Of a stretch of DNA of 64,000 nucleotides, positions 49,062 through 62,349 are shown piece after piece. The stretch's first letter is position 1, and each line of letters opens with the position of its first letter. Below the pieces are notes generated by a model. That model did no database searches and was not told the origin of the DNA. It worked only from the letters and a program-made list of their open reading frames with translations. The DNA is taken from NCBI RefSeq assembly GCF_003473485.1, contig NC_053046.1:8814001-8878000 (forward strand), written 5' to 3'. Source of the DNA: Medicago truncatula (taxonomy: Eukaryota > Streptophyta > Magnoliopsida > Fabales > Fabaceae). A program made the position numbers and the translations under genes.

Positions 49062-52000
49062 ATGGTGCTCGAGGTAATTTCCGATTACACCCCCTCTCGA
49101 TTTCAATTTACCATAACATGCATATTTCTAGGTTTTTTTACCGAATTCTTTTCTTCAACAGGCGACTATGATCTGTATTGACAATTCTGAATGGATGCGT
49201 AACGGAGATTATTCTCCTTCTCGATTTCAAGCTCAAGCTGATGCTGTTAATCTCATTTGCGGTGCTAAGACTCAGGTTAATCTAAATCTTACATTATATT
49301 AATATCTATTGCATATTTTTTCGCCCTTTATTTAATCATTATTGTTGTTTTTATGGAAAATTAATTAGATATATAGAAAATCTGGATTGAGGGGTAAATT
49401 TAGGTTTAGTGTTTTAATTGTTGATTTTGTAGTTTTTAGAATAGGTTTTTAAATCTAATTAGGTTATGATAATTGCATAGGGTTCACATTCACATTCTGT
49501 GCAGCACCCACACTTTTGATCGAAGGTGTGTTGACATGTGTCGGTGTGTGTTTGACACAGACACATGTGTGATTATATTCAACTGTGTCATTTTTCTCAA
49601 ATTGTGTCATTGATGTGTCCGGTGTCTGTGTTTGTGCTTAATAGTTCACTTGTGTGATGAATGTATTTTTCCTTTGATTTGAATAATACAGTCGAATCCG
49701 GAAAATACAGTTGGAGTTCTTATAATGGCAGGAAAGGGTGTTCGTGTTTTGGTCACGCCTACTAGTGATCTAGGCAAGATATTGGCTTGCATGCATGGTA
49801 TGTATTTTTTATTTTTTTTAAGTTCTTGCTGTTCTGAATTTATTATTATTATGATAGATACTATTTGTTATGAAGCATTATGCAACAGAATGCAATAATT
49901 AATAAGTCGATGGCTTTAAAAGGCTACGAGCTTAATCCACTATTTTGTGGAAAAGAAGGGTGGTATTGATGGAATCAACCATTCAAAATCTTTATGGAAT
50001 TTTCTTGTAGTTATCTTTAGTAAAAACAAGCATTTTCCTATTATTATAATTTGGGCCATGAGTATTTCACACAAGTAATAATTGAATTTTTTTATTTTTT
50101 ATTTTGAAAGAATAAGTGATAATTTAATCTAACTGCCTTATGAAATGGTTATATTTCACATTTTGGTTTTATTATTCGTCTAGCATTTTTTGTAAACGCT
50201 CTCCCTTAAATGATAGGTTGAATAAAAGTAGAAACTAAAATGAAAAGTATTATCATTAAATATCTTGAACATCCAAAAACCTTTAAATGCTTTTTTCTTC
50301 AAATAATTAACAAGATTAATAGATGTGTTTTTTTATGCCTAAAAATGTGGCCTTAAACATTAACAAAACCCTAAAAGTTGTTATGAGAAGATTGCACCTA
50401 ACTGCCAATCATTCTTAATTCTGATGCACATGCATTCTTTTTGGAGTCCTTTCTAAAGATTTTAAAGGAAGTAGGGATTGAGATTATGCTGAAATTACTG
50501 ATCACAATTTGTTTGGTTTTGTTAATTGAATTCAAGTTTGTTCTGCGCCTTCTCATTGAGATTATGCTATGTACAAAATTTATCAAATAGAGCCACTACA
50601 GCAGCTATTTGTTAACGTTTTGCACTACATAGCATATCCCAGAACAATAGCGTTTTGTCCAAATTCTGCTGAAGCTATAGTGGTATAGTGCCGCTATAGC
50701 TGCTATTTAACAACACTGTTGTGGATATTGGCAGCAGCTATATAAGATCACACTTTTTATAGGGCATATCTATTGGTCAGGTTGAACTTTTATGAACTCA
50801 TTACCAAAACAATGAAAAAGAACTGATAAGTTTGCAGCATTTTGTTATTGCCATACTGTGCAAATAGTACTATTCTGTTTATAAAAACAATTTATTTTTT
50901 CTTGTTACTGATTCAGGACTAGAAATAGGCGGTGAGATGAACCTAGCTGCTGGTATTCAGGTGGCACAATTGGCTCTTAAGCATCGTCAAAATAAAAAGC
51001 AACATCAAAGGATTATTGTCTTTGCTGGAAGGTATGCTTAACAATATTTCATGCTAATTTTAAACTGTTTCATTTGTAGTTATTCATTCTGAACTATCTC
51101 AATCAATGTTTTGTAGTCATGTCAAGCATGAAAAGAAAATGTTGGAGATGATAGGGAGAAAGTTGAAAAAGAATAGCGTAGCGCTTGATGTAGTTAATTT
51201 TGGCGAAGAAGATGAAGCAAAGACTGAGAAGCTGGAAGCACTTGTTGCAGCTGTGAACAATAATGATACGAGCCATATCGTTCATGTTCCAGCTGGCCCA
51301 AATGCTCTGTCTGATGTACTTATAAGGTCTGTGGGTTCATTTTTGTCTGTACTTTTTCTTTCTTAACTCTTGTTAATCTCTTATGTTCAATAAAATAATG
51401 GTTTATCTACCATCATGATATTTATATGATGATGATGTGCTGTGACAGTACACCAATTTTCACTGGCGATGGAGAAGGTGGAAGCGGTTTTGCCGCTGCT
51501 GCAGCGGCAGCTGCAGCTGGGGGTGGAACTGGATATGATTTTGGTGTGGATCCAAACTTGGATCCTGAATTGGCTCTTGCCTTAAGAGTTTCAATGGAAG
51601 AGGAAAGAGCCAGGCAGGAAGCTGCAGCAAAAAAGGCCGCGGAGGATGCTGCCAAACAAGAGAAAGGAGGCTCACAAGATGCGACAATGACCGAGGGTGC
51701 CAGTGCATCAACTTCTGAAGCAGAGAATAAGACAACTGATTTGATGGTTGGTGTCTTTGTTGTATATATCTATGTCTTTTGCATTCTTTGCTCCTTGCTT
51801 GACCCACTAATTTTCGTGGATGTTTATCTAACGATCTGGTGATTTTTGTGAAAATTCTCATCATTTTTGTCCATGAAAACACCAAATTGGGGATTAAACA
51901 TCAATGAAACTTTTTGTAATGACTAAAGTTGACAAGAGAGTATTCTACATTGACCAAAAACATACTTAATACCAAAACATAATTATCTAAAATCATATAT

Positions 52001-54648
52001 TAGTTTGGAAGACTACTGTTAGATTTTCTTTGAATTCTAGAGTAAGTTACAAAGGCATACAAAACTTGAAATTTCCCAACGAAAATAGTGTGTCCTGGTA
52101 GATCACCTCCTTTCAGTGAAGATTTAGTTGAAACTTTTGAAATATATATATTATAGGATCCAATTTTGGGTACAATCTGGACTGAACTCTTGTCGTTACT
52201 GTCCTTTTTAATTATTATTTTCATACTTCTGTACTTGCACAAAATTGATTGTAACTTTCCCATGCAATGGTTTTAATATCTGAGATGGAATATCATCATC
52301 AGTTCAATTTCCATCTCCTTTAAAGCTTCATCATTTCAATATTTTTCCGCTTTATTTATATTATCATCATTAGCTCTAATAAGTCACTTGGTAGTTGGCA
52401 CTTATTACTTATTTTCAGTTTTGCCATCTTTGAGACACATCTAGATTTATATGTAGTCCAGTCAGCTTAGAAACTGTTGCTTTAACATTTGGCTTTTGCA
52501 AGTGCATATCCTGTCATCAATGCCTCTTTCTCGCCTGATATGATCTACATCAAATTTATTTTTCATGAAAACAAATTTGTTTCTTCATGCTAGGCTTTTC
52601 TTCGATTAGTTCTCGTGTTTTGTTTGATTGTTTTCATAAATGGACACCAAACAGTAGCTGACCTTCAAATGAAATCAGGATGATGAGAATGCCCTACTGC
52701 AGCAGGCGCTTGCAATGTCAATGGATGACCCTGCGGTTGGCCATGATGTAAGAGATACAGATATGTCAGAAGCATCTACAGATGACCCTGAGCTGGCACT
52801 AGGTGAGATTTTGTGTTCTTTATGTATTCTTTATCTAGGAAGCATGGGTACGCAGACACGAGACACTACATAGACATATACACTGCAAAGCAGCACAATT
52901 CAATTGTCCCTTTAGACATTGAGGTTCCATGTGGTGTTTTATGTGTCCAACATAGAAACAAAACACAGCTCCTTTTTGAAGTATCCAATTTTTAATGGTT
53001 CACAGTTCTTGAACATGGATGGGTGGGTGTTTGCATCTAGTCTTTTCCATCAATGAGAAGTGCCTCGATTACAGTCATCTCGTTTGATGATGGAACTAGT
53101 TACGAAGTTGAATAAAAATCAACATTTTTATATTTCAACATGAATCCGAGATGTTTTTTTCTTCGTCATGTTTTTCTTTTTGATGAGCTAGAGTTATTAT
53201 TATTCTGGTATTCACTAATGATTCTAATTTTTAATTCATAGGCCTTCATTAGTAGAATTCTATAATGGTGAGAAAGTGGGGGTAAGTCTTTGTCAGGAAG
53301 AGAGAAAATCCGAGGGAAGACAATTTAGAGAAATTGTAACTTGAAGATTCTGAAATTTGTTATTGGAAATTACTAGATGAGTGGTAACGACTGCACCGCG
53401 GTACTTAAATGTGCAGGAATAGAAATATTGTTAGCTCTCAAAGCACTTAACAATAACTATCATGAACCGTTAGTTACTACGGAAAACTAACTGCAACTGA
53501 CCCTAACAGAAAACAAATCCAGTACAACAGGCTACAGTGCTACACAATAACCAATTATACATTCACATATTTATTCAACTAGCTACTTGCTTTAATTATT
53601 GGGGTTATAGATTGGTAGCGTTCAATGCTTTGAGAAATGACCTGAACGTGGGGTTCTATTAATCTTAATTTTCTTATATTTTCTATAGAGAAGTGAAAGC
53701 CATGGTGGTTGTTTTAACTTTTGTTGTTTTCTGGTCATTTATTGTTTGTAGCTCTCCAATTGTCAGTAGCGGATAGTACTGGGGATCAAGCAAGCCAGTC
53801 AGACGTGACTAGATTGTTGGCAGATCAATCCCGTGTATCTGATATTCTTGCGTCGGTATGTCATAGATTATCTGTTTTCTTCTTTTAACATCATAGATTG
53901 ATGTCCTTTTTTGCACTAATAATTAATTCCTTTGGCAGCTTCCCGGGGTTGACATAAATGACCCTTCCATCAAAGATTTGCTGGCATCCATTCCAAATCA
54001 ATCTGAGGTTAGTCTTTCAATGGAATAACATACTACATTGAATTTGAAATTAATTTTGCAGAAAATCTCTGCAGAAGAATAATTGGATTACTTGATTTGC
54101 AATAACATTAAACTCCTTTCCCTCTCTCCCCTCTTTTAAATGATATTTGTTTTATTCAGCAATAGTTGGATTTGTGTGGCAATTCTTACTAATCTTGAAT
54201 ATGCTTTTTGAAGTTTTAATGTTGCCTGGCCATTTAGTGGCTTTTGAGTACAGTAGTTGCCTTTATGAATATGGAAACATAATCAGAAGGCACATCTTGA
54301 TTATCATGTTGAGTAGGAAAGTTTTTGTTAACAAATTTAATAATTATTCCAATCTTATTACTGATGCCTGTTATATTTATTTTCTATTTTTTTAAGGGTT
54401 AATATAGTGTTCGAAGGATAATAATGAACAGTTCTTGAATTCTTGCTGCTAACGGATTTTAATGTGCTAGTGTAAATTTGCTATATCATCTTTTGTGCCT
54501 AATGCGCTGTCAACTTTGTAGTGTTCTTTTGTCTTCCTTAATGATATTCTTTTCCATTTTCTGTGCTGCTATCAGTTTTCTGATCGTATTGTTTATTCTT
54601 CAGCAGCAGAAGAATGATGACAAGCCATCAAACGAGGAGAAGAAATAA
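49062..54648 (+). CDS. RPN10: 26S proteasome regulatory subunit RPN10 (PSMD4)
   Basis: Ten exons, 49062-49073, 49162-49275, 49692-49797, 50917-51031, 51117-51326, 51449-51746, 52679-52802, 53752-53855, 53939-54007 and 54604-54648, give 398 residues. Residues 1-190 are the vWA domain ([54 protein letters not shown]) that docks on the proteasome. Three ubiquitin-interacting motifs follow: [15 protein letters not shown] (about 220), [15 protein letters not shown] (about 290) and [13 protein letters not shown] (about 325). The function is ubiquitin-chain receptor of the 19S particle. There is an alanine run ([13 protein letters not shown]) after the vWA domain. The first exon has only four codons. 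The last exon's acceptor sits in CAGCAGCAG, so a one-Gln variation by alternative acceptor use is possible. It is intact. Confidence 0.97.
50580..50718. repeat. hAT-like fragment in RPN10 intron 3
   Basis: GCCGCTATAGCTGCTATTTA ending AACAACACTG is the terminal phrase of a common plant hAT-type repeat (reverse complement CAGTGTTGTTAAATAGC). The opposite end is degraded. Confidence 0.45.
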
Positions 54649-54699
54649 TCTTTTAAAACCACTTTGGTTGTGTAATTTTTATCTGTTTCCCTTTTAGAC

Positions 54700-55165
54700 G
54701 TACTGGTAACATTTTAGATATGGGCGTTCCGATCGGGGTACTATTTTCATGTAATCAATCACTGTCCTCCGTATCTGCTCGGAACCCAGTGCATGCCTAT
54801 CGATTGAGCTTGGACTTTTAGCTTAAAAATGCTCTTGATTGTGATATCATAAGTAATGATGTTGATCAATATAATGCTCTATGAGAAGGAGGGGTCTAAA
54901 GGACTTGGCTATTTGAATGTACTTAAATGTCATGTTATCTACGATAATCTGTTAAATACAATAATTTGTTTTTATTGGTTCAATAACCAACACATACTGT
55001 GCCAGTTACATTACAATCACTTGATTGAAATTTTTTTTCTTCAACTTTGATGACCTAGGTTCGATACTTTGACACGCCAGATACTTTGACACGCCAGAAT
55101 GACCGAGACATACTCAAATAAATGGATTTGGATCCCACATCTTTTTTCTATCATATCCATCTTAA
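54700..55165. other. RPN10 3' flank, no gene seen
   Basis: Presumed 3' untranslated and intergenic sequence. A short direct repeat GATACTTTGACACGCCAG stands at 55063-55098. Confidence 0.45.
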
Positions 55166-55168
55166 TTA

Positions 55169-55430
55169 CTCTCTCTGTTCCTTTTTAATTGTCTCATTTT
55201 GACTTTTTACACAAATCATGACAACAAATACTTTTACTACTTTTGATACAAAAAATTATCTTTTTTCTATAATAACCTTAATCATTTAATACTTCTCATT
55301 TCATACATTTCTCTCTCTGCAATAAATATATAAGGGTAATATAGGTAAAGTCACATTTAATGATACATTGAACTTTGAAAACGATAGTTAATTAGAAACA
55401 AAAAATTTATGCAAAAGTGACAATTGTAAT
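55169..55430. mobile_element. Stowaway-like MITE, same family as 31073, one end degraded
   Basis: From CTCTCTCTGTTCCTTTTTAA through TTTTACACAAATCA and GTTAATTAGAAACAAAAAAT it parallels the reverse complement of the element at 31073-31346 over its whole length. The right terminus has diverged, so only the left TA is clear. Confidence 0.7.
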
Positions 55431-56309
55431 TTTTCCTATTTTCTCTCTTTGCGTTCCTTTACATTTATATTGTTGGAGAGATGCTTGTAGGAAAGAGGAT
55501 CTAAATCCCAAATAAACACATGGGAGAGAAAGTGTGGTTACTTGGGATCGAATCAATCCAAACAACTATGATGTAGCAATGCTGATTTAATATACGTTTG
55601 TTTTTTCCTCTAAAGAAATGTTTGTTTTTTCCTCTAAAAAAAGACTCTTTAACTTTAATTTTGGGGGGTTGGGGTATACTCCTTTGTTTGTATGAAAAAT
55701 CACAAAACAAATCTATAATCAATATCAACCCACACTTTCTTTTTTTAAATGACAAAGGAAAAAAAATGAAAAAAAAATGCTACAAATGAGTCATGTTCAT
55801 CAATCCTTAACACTATCTATTGGGAGTTTATCAAAAGGTGACACCTAACCTTAAAGAGCGTTTGAGTTCGGTTAAGAAATCGACGTTACAGTTGCTTTCT
55901 ATAAGCATATATTAAAAACGATAGAGGATTTCTAAAAAATCTGTCCCACAAATTTGGGTTATGCTTGTTAGGCAAAACCTAATACTGATATTAAACACAA
56001 CTATGTTCATAATGCTCTTTCATTAACTTTTTTTCTTCTCTGTTTTATCTTTCCCTTATTTTTTGTTCATTCTATTTTCATTTTCTCCAGCATCTCCTTT
56101 TTATTTCTTCCATCTCTATAGACTATTAATGGGGTTATGTCATTCATAGGAGAACAAATTCTCTCTAAGTGAAATGATCTCAATTTATATCTCCTTTTCT
56201 CTCTCATTTTATCCAGAAAAAAAAACTCATTTTCCCTCTCATCTTTACTAAATGTTTAACGGTTTAAATATAAGAATTGAAAATGATTGAAATAGTTCTA
56301 GTTGAGATA

Positions 56310-56455
56310 CTCCCTCCGGTCACATTTATAAGCAAAAAATCATTTTTTTGATTCATTCAATATTTAATGTATTTGGTCAATATATAGACCAAATACATTA
56401 TGTATTCAATGAACCTAAAAAGTACATTTTTACTTATAAATGTGATCGGAGGGAG
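56310..56455. mobile_element. Stowaway MITE
   Basis: A perfect-looking inverted repeat starts CTCCCTCCGGTCACATTTAT and ends ATAAATGTGATCGGAGGGAG, flanked by TA (56308-56309 and 56456-56457). 146 bases, and it can fold into one hairpin. It lies about 340 bases upstream of the ERD7-like gene. Confidence 0.92.
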
Positions 56456-56795
56456 TAAAGGACAAGCACTATGAAACACATAAACGATAATGTCGACACA
56501 CAACTTGAACATACTTCTTCGTACGAGTCAAAAAAATAGGGACTTTGACTCAAACACGTTTTGGACGCGTTGTCCAGTACTTCAGTGACAGTTTACAGTT
56601 AAACTAAATTAAATATCTTACGGAAATTCACGCGGGAATCTTAAAGATTAAGTCACAACCAACAAAAACCTGTCCCACCTGCCACGCGTCATCTCTTAAT
56701 TCGTCCTTACCCTTCCCTCCCTCTTCGAAAAGAAAAATCAATTTTACACTACACCATTTCGATTTCCATTCACCGTAACGTAACTGATACTTCCA

Positions 56796-59700
56796 ATGGC
56801 TACTCAAAACCCTAATCAACGAAATTCACTCTACCCTCAAGTAATCTCTTCCATCCCAACCGCTCCTCCTTCTTCCCAATCAAATCTCTACCCTTCAATC
56901 GATCACGATTTCGACGACCTCGTTGAAAATCTCTTCCCTGACACCACCACCACCGCCGGCGTCAACACCACTTCGCCTTCTGCACCGCCGGAAACTACCG
57001 AACAGATTCTTATCAAAATCCCCGGAGCCATTCTCAACCTCATCGATCAACAATACAGCGTTGAACTTGCTTCCGGTGACTTCACCGTCGTCCGTCTCCG
57101 CCAAGGTGAAAATTCCATCGCCGTCTATGCTCGGATCGCCGATGAAATCCAATGGCCTCTTGCTAAAGACGAAACCGCTGTTAAAGTCGATGATTCTCAC
57201 TACTTCTTCTCCTTCTCCGCTCCCAAGGTATTACAAAGGATACAATACAACATAACTAAATTAACTTAATAATAACTAACTATTATGTTTAATAATACAG
57301 GGTTATGATTCCGACGAAGATGAAGCGGATCGGAGTAAAAACAGCAAAACCGAATCAGATTTGTTGAGTTATGGATTGACTATTGCGTCGAAAGGACAAG
57401 AACATTTATTGAAGGAGTTGGATGTGATTTTGGAGAACTGTAGTAATTTTTCTGTGCAGAAGGTTTCGGAGAAGGCGAAGAAGGGAGAGGTTTTGGATGG
57501 AAATTTGGCGAAGGAGGTATCGCCGAAGGATTTGGAGTCATCGAAGAAGAAGAAGGAGATGATGGAGGGGCAATGTGCGGCGTATTGGACTACATTGGCA
57601 CCGAATGTGGAGGAGTATAGTGGGACTGCTGCGAGGATGATAGCTTCGGGGTCTGGACATGTGATCAAGGGGATTTTGTGGTGTGGTGATGTTACTATGG
57701 ATAGGTTGCAATGGGGGAATCAGGTTATGAAGAAAAGGATGGCAGCTGGTGAACGTGATGCTCAGATTAGTCCTGAAACTTTGAAGCGGATCAGAAGGTA
57801 TATTGTTCTGCTTTGCTTTCTGTCCCCAAATCTATAAATCTCAATCATGTTAGCATATGTGAAATTTCAGAAATTAGTAATAAATTATTTAAACCCCAGA
57901 GTTGGGATAGTAGTGAAGGCTTGAGACCTAGGAGTGTGTTCCTCTCTAGGTCTCAGGTTCAAATTTCCCAGGTACCAACAATTCTTGTGTTGGGTCAGTC
58001 CATACAAAGCATTCACTATGGACGGTGGGATTGGTTGCCCGGATTAGTCGGTCCTAGGGTTCGGATTTTGTAACTTTATTTGTAGGATATGAATTAAAAA
58101 AATCCAATTTTGTGATTTTAAGATGATAACATGTGTCAAATTTCAGATAAGGGATTCATATGTATAAATCTTGTAGTCAGTATTTACTGTTATACTTATT
58201 TAAAAAAAATATTTACTCTTTTACTAGTATGTCCAAATGAAACTGTTTGACAAAGTATTCATCTAATCTTAAATTGTAAGAAATTTTTGACACTTGATCT
58301 ATTGATAAGAACTTTTAATTTGATACTTAGACTTGTTAAATCAATATTTTACAGAAAGTTATTAAACAAAATAAGATTGTGGTGACTTACCGCTAGGGCG
58401 AGGATCCACTTACGGGTGTATGTATTTACAAAGTAACTCTGCGTAATTATTTTTGATGAATTGTGAATTTCATCAATCTAGATTGGATGTTTTCTGAAGT
58501 AGATTATTAATTTTACAAAAATTCATATAATCTGATACCATTTTCTGAAGTAGATTATTAATTTTCCAATTTAGATCTAGAATGGACTTTGATACCATTA
58601 TAGAATTTAGTCGTTATATATCAAACCAAAGAGCTAGCTCAAAGGGTGGGAGTTGCCAAAGTGTATAAGGGCTACATTAGACACATCTCTAGTTGATGTG
58701 GAATCTCAACATTGTTAATATCACATTATTCAACATTTGAATCTATAAGTCCAATAGTCATAAAAAGTTAGGTGGAGGAAATTTAACAAAATTTTGTCAT
58801 AAAAGTAGTTTACAGGGTTTTTGTTTTTTCTTTTTAAAAGACAAACTTCATCCCTCTAATGTAAACTGAGATATTATGTTGTGTATTCAATGTTTATTGG
58901 ACCAGGAGTTAGAGGCTAATACTTTTTTTAAAAAAGTTTTTACACATTGTTTTTTGTCTTAACTCTTTGGTTCCGGAGAAAGGGTCCCGGTAAGGGAAAG
59001 GACCCTGGTAATCCGAAGTTTGGTGAGGGGTAAGTAAAGTCTAGCTAATGATTGCTCTAGCTAGGGTGTAAGATGTTTTAGTTGCCTTTTGTGTTTGATG
59101 ACTTTGATCTGTTTTAGCGATTTAAACATTTGAGACTTTAACCCCTTTGTCTGATATATTTTTGTATATATGATTTTTAAATAGGGTCAAGAGAGTGACT
59201 AAAATGACACAGAAAGTTGCAAATGGATTGCTCTCTGGGGTTGTGAAAGTGTCCGGATTTTTTACCAGTTCAGTGGTAAACTCGAAGGCTGGAAAGAAAT
59301 TTTTCAGCCTTTTACCGGGGGAAATTGTGCTTGCATCGTTGGATGGATTCAGTAAGTCAGTGATATTACTCCTTGTATTTTACGTGGGTTATTAACATGC
59401 TGAAATGTTTTTTGAGTTCCTAGTTGTAACCAGTAGCCAAATATGAAATATCTTCCAACTAAGAAAGGAAGAAGTAGATGACCCTCTATCTTTGTCCGAC
59501 AAAGAAAAGAAATGAAAATAAGATCTTTTATTAACTAATTGAGAAAAAAAGGATGATAGATCTTTTACCTTTAATAATTTTCTTCTGTGAAATTTAGAGC
59601 ATTTTGCTCTTTTTGGTGCTTCAGATGGACTTCTGTGTTCAGGGTGTGATATTTCTAGTCAGAGTTTTCTATCTTCTATTGTAGCTTCATTATTTACTAA

Positions 59701-62294
59701 TATGCTTATTCCTGTTTTGGTGTCTCTTGTATGTAGTATTGATTTTATTGTATAATTGTACAATAACATGTTCTTCTAAGTGATAGAAATCCAATGCACT
59801 TGGTTTGGCACACACCAGTAAGGATTTGGCATGTTTAGTGTATTGATAACAGGTGGATATAGTAAATTTCCATAACAAACTATTTTCATTGGAACTAAAT
59901 ATTTTAAGGTGAACATCTGAATTATCCATTTATTGGTTTCACTTTAGAATTGAAAATGTTATCGGATTTCATTACAATATGTTGTATGAATTTCATACAC
60001 TTTCATATAGCCCATATGAATTATCCATTAATTTTCTAAATAAATTTCATTCTTTTCAGTTTCTGGTCTAGTTTCTATCAAAGTTAATCAAAAGTCAAAT
60101 TGATTTCCTAAATTTCACAATTTGTTTGGCCTGATTGTCATAATATCAGCTCTTCAAATCAGACTTTTACCCATATCTGTTTTCATTATAGTATGTTGTG
60201 TCATTTGAAGAAGTTTTTAACTGTGGTCAAAAGTTGTGTTTGTTTATTTTATTGCTTATATCATTAGACATTAGATATATGAATCAACAAAGGATGATTG
60301 TATTGGATTTTTACCCAGATGATTTGTAGTCGTGCTCAGTCATTCCTTATGTAATAATAAGATCATTACCTGATTTGCGATTAGGACTTAGGAGTCAAAT
60401 TTAGTCATTCAAGACCAGTTGCATTGCACCAAACCTCCTTGATAAATTAATGTGAATTTTGTTGGCCTTTTCAAAAATCAATCTTTAGACATTTATTCAT
60501 TTGCACAAGGTATCTTATATTTGAACTTTTAACATCGGCTGGATATGATTAAGATGATACTACTTTTATTGTTTACCAATCTAAATATTTTACTTGATAA
60601 ATCTATCCTAGAAAATTTTGAATTTTAAAATTTACATACTGTTTAATTAATTTTGGATTTTCTTGTTAACAGGTAAAGTGTTTGATGCAGTTGAAATAGC
60701 TGGAAAAAATGTCATGTCAACGTCATCCACCGTGACAACTGAACTTGTCGACCACAGGTAAGATCAATTGATACATTATCTAAAGCGTAAAATGCGTTTA
60801 GATTAGGGATTGAACCCGACGATAGTAAGCTCTGTCTTTCCTAAATTAGTAAATAGTAATTCAAATTTTAAAGTTCATGCTCCCTTGCTGCTATATTAAA
60901 TTGTTGAGGCTTATTGCACACTTGTATTTTCACACTGGTTAGTAAAAAGGAGCCTCAAATACCCAGAATCCAGGATCTGCTTGCTTAAAATAGGAATTGA
61001 AAAATTATTCTGAATGTGGTACTAAAGAATGGGGTATATCTTGAAATCACTGGTCTAGTATATAATATCCTGATATTGCCATACAAATTACACACTTAAT
61101 AAAGAGGTGTATGCTTTGTCTCATTTTGTTTTGGCTTTTGTCAAGGGAAAAAAAAATTAAAATGAATAGGTCTTGCATAAAGGTGAAAGGTTATTAGAAT
61201 AAAATACACTTAGCTTCCACGAATGATGTTTGAATTTCACTCCTATTTTCTCTTATATCAAAATTCCATGTTAGGATGAATCTTCTTATCTTAGGTGAAA
61301 CAAGCTTTCATAGGTCATTTTATGTTACTTGAAATGTAAATATATGCTCACACTTTAATTTACTTTAACATAAAGATCCTTCTAGTAAAAGTTTATTTCT
61401 TTTTAATTTCATTACAAATTTTAAAATTTAATCATTAATTTTTTAGGGTTAATAGTGCTTTACCCCCCCTGTAATATAGGCCATTTCTGGTTTTCCCCCA
61501 GTAAAATTTTCTTTTTGGATTCCATCCTTGTAATTTGAAGTTTTTTGGTTTTGGACCTTCATGAATTTTGACTGTACAAAATCGATGATATGGTAGGGGA
61601 GTAACTGAAATTTGCTCAAATTGCAGGGGGTAAACCGAAATTCCCTCAAATTGCAGGGGTCAAAATTTTTCATGAAGGTGTAAAACCAAAAAATCTTCAA
61701 ATTACAAGGACGAAATCCAAAAAAAATATTTTACAAGGGGGAAAATCGGAAATGACTTATATTACAGGAGGTAAAACACTATTAACCCTTAATTTTAAGG
61801 CTTTGAAAGATAGCATGAAGTTTTCCTTCAAAAAAAAAAAAAGATAGCATGAAGTTTTAAATACTCATTTTATTGTCTTTGAAACATTTCTCAAAAAGTC
61901 CTTTTTTTTTATTAATTATTACATAATTGTAACTTGATGTGAACCTAAGATGAAGGTTCAAGAACAAGGATCTTTTCCATGATTCAGTTCATGGAAGTGA
62001 GCCCTAATGAAATCCTCTTTCCATAGTTTGCTATATTTCACTATACTTCCCTACAAGTTCAGAAGTGAATTTGGCAATTTGTTATACTACAGATACGGAG
62101 AAGAAGCTGCTCACGCAACAAATGAAGGGCTTAATGCTGCTGGTCATGCTTTGGGCACTGCATGGGCTGCATTTAAGATTAGGAAGGCTATTAACCCTAA
62201 GAGTGTTTTTAAACCTACCACCCTGGCCAAGTCTGCTGCTAAAGCTGCAGCTTCTGATTTGAAGTCTAGCAAGTCCAAGTCCAAGTCCAAGTAA
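56796..62294 (+). CDS. ERD7-like senescence/dehydration-associated protein
   Basis: Five exons, 56796-57227, 57301-57797, 59185-59351, 60673-60757 and 62093-62294, give 460 residues. The N-terminus is Pro/Ser/Thr-rich and low in complexity. From about 68 on comes a conserved region (EQILIKIPGAILNLIDQQYS, ELASGDFTVVRLRQGENSIA, RIADEIQWPLAKDE). The C-terminal senescence domain (about 185-440) has LLSYGLTIASKGQEHLLKEL, YSGTAARMIASGSGHVIKGI and KKFFSLLPGEIVLASLDGF, then EEAAHATNEGLNAAGHALGT. The protein ends in a Lys/Ser repeat tail. Family members are induced by drought, cold and senescence and bind membrane lipids; the role here is by family. There is no transmembrane segment except weak helices in the senescence domain. 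The exon 3 donor gives A|GTAAG, with the Ser codon completed in exon 4. Confidence 0.95.
57890..58078 (+). repeat. Au-type SINE in intron 2 of the ERD7-like gene
   Basis: AGTAGTGAAGGCTTGAGACC (A box region) and TCTCAGGTTCAAATTTCC (B box) are followed by GGTGGGATTGGTTGCCCGGA, TTAGTCGGTCCTAGGGTTCG and a T/A-rich end, the usual layout of this tRNA-derived SINE. Sense to the gene. Confidence 0.75.
61446..61788. mobile_element. MITE in intron 4 of the ERD7-like gene (Harbinger-like)
   Basis: About 130-base terminal inverted repeats (GGGTTAATAGTG..TTTACC and its inverse ending CTATTAACCC) are flanked by TTA on both sides (61443-61445, 61789-61791), the duplication expected of PIF/Harbinger MITEs. 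343 bases, foldable, no coding capacity. Confidence 0.75.
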
Positions 62295-62349
62295 TTTATG
62301 GCAGTTCTTGTAATTTAGTTTAGGTTTGGCCATCCTGCCATCAGAAGCT

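Noticed and set aside
48984-49181. Open frame MNKFVFLHLFLLLHHHHH around the RPN10 start
   Set aside because: It overlaps the RPN10 leader, first exon and intron in another frame; the His run comes from a CAT repeat in the leader.
56895-57200. 101-residue minus-strand frame opposite the ERD7-like first exon
   Set aside because: It is an antisense shadow of a codon-biased exon; the plus strand gives a full family match.
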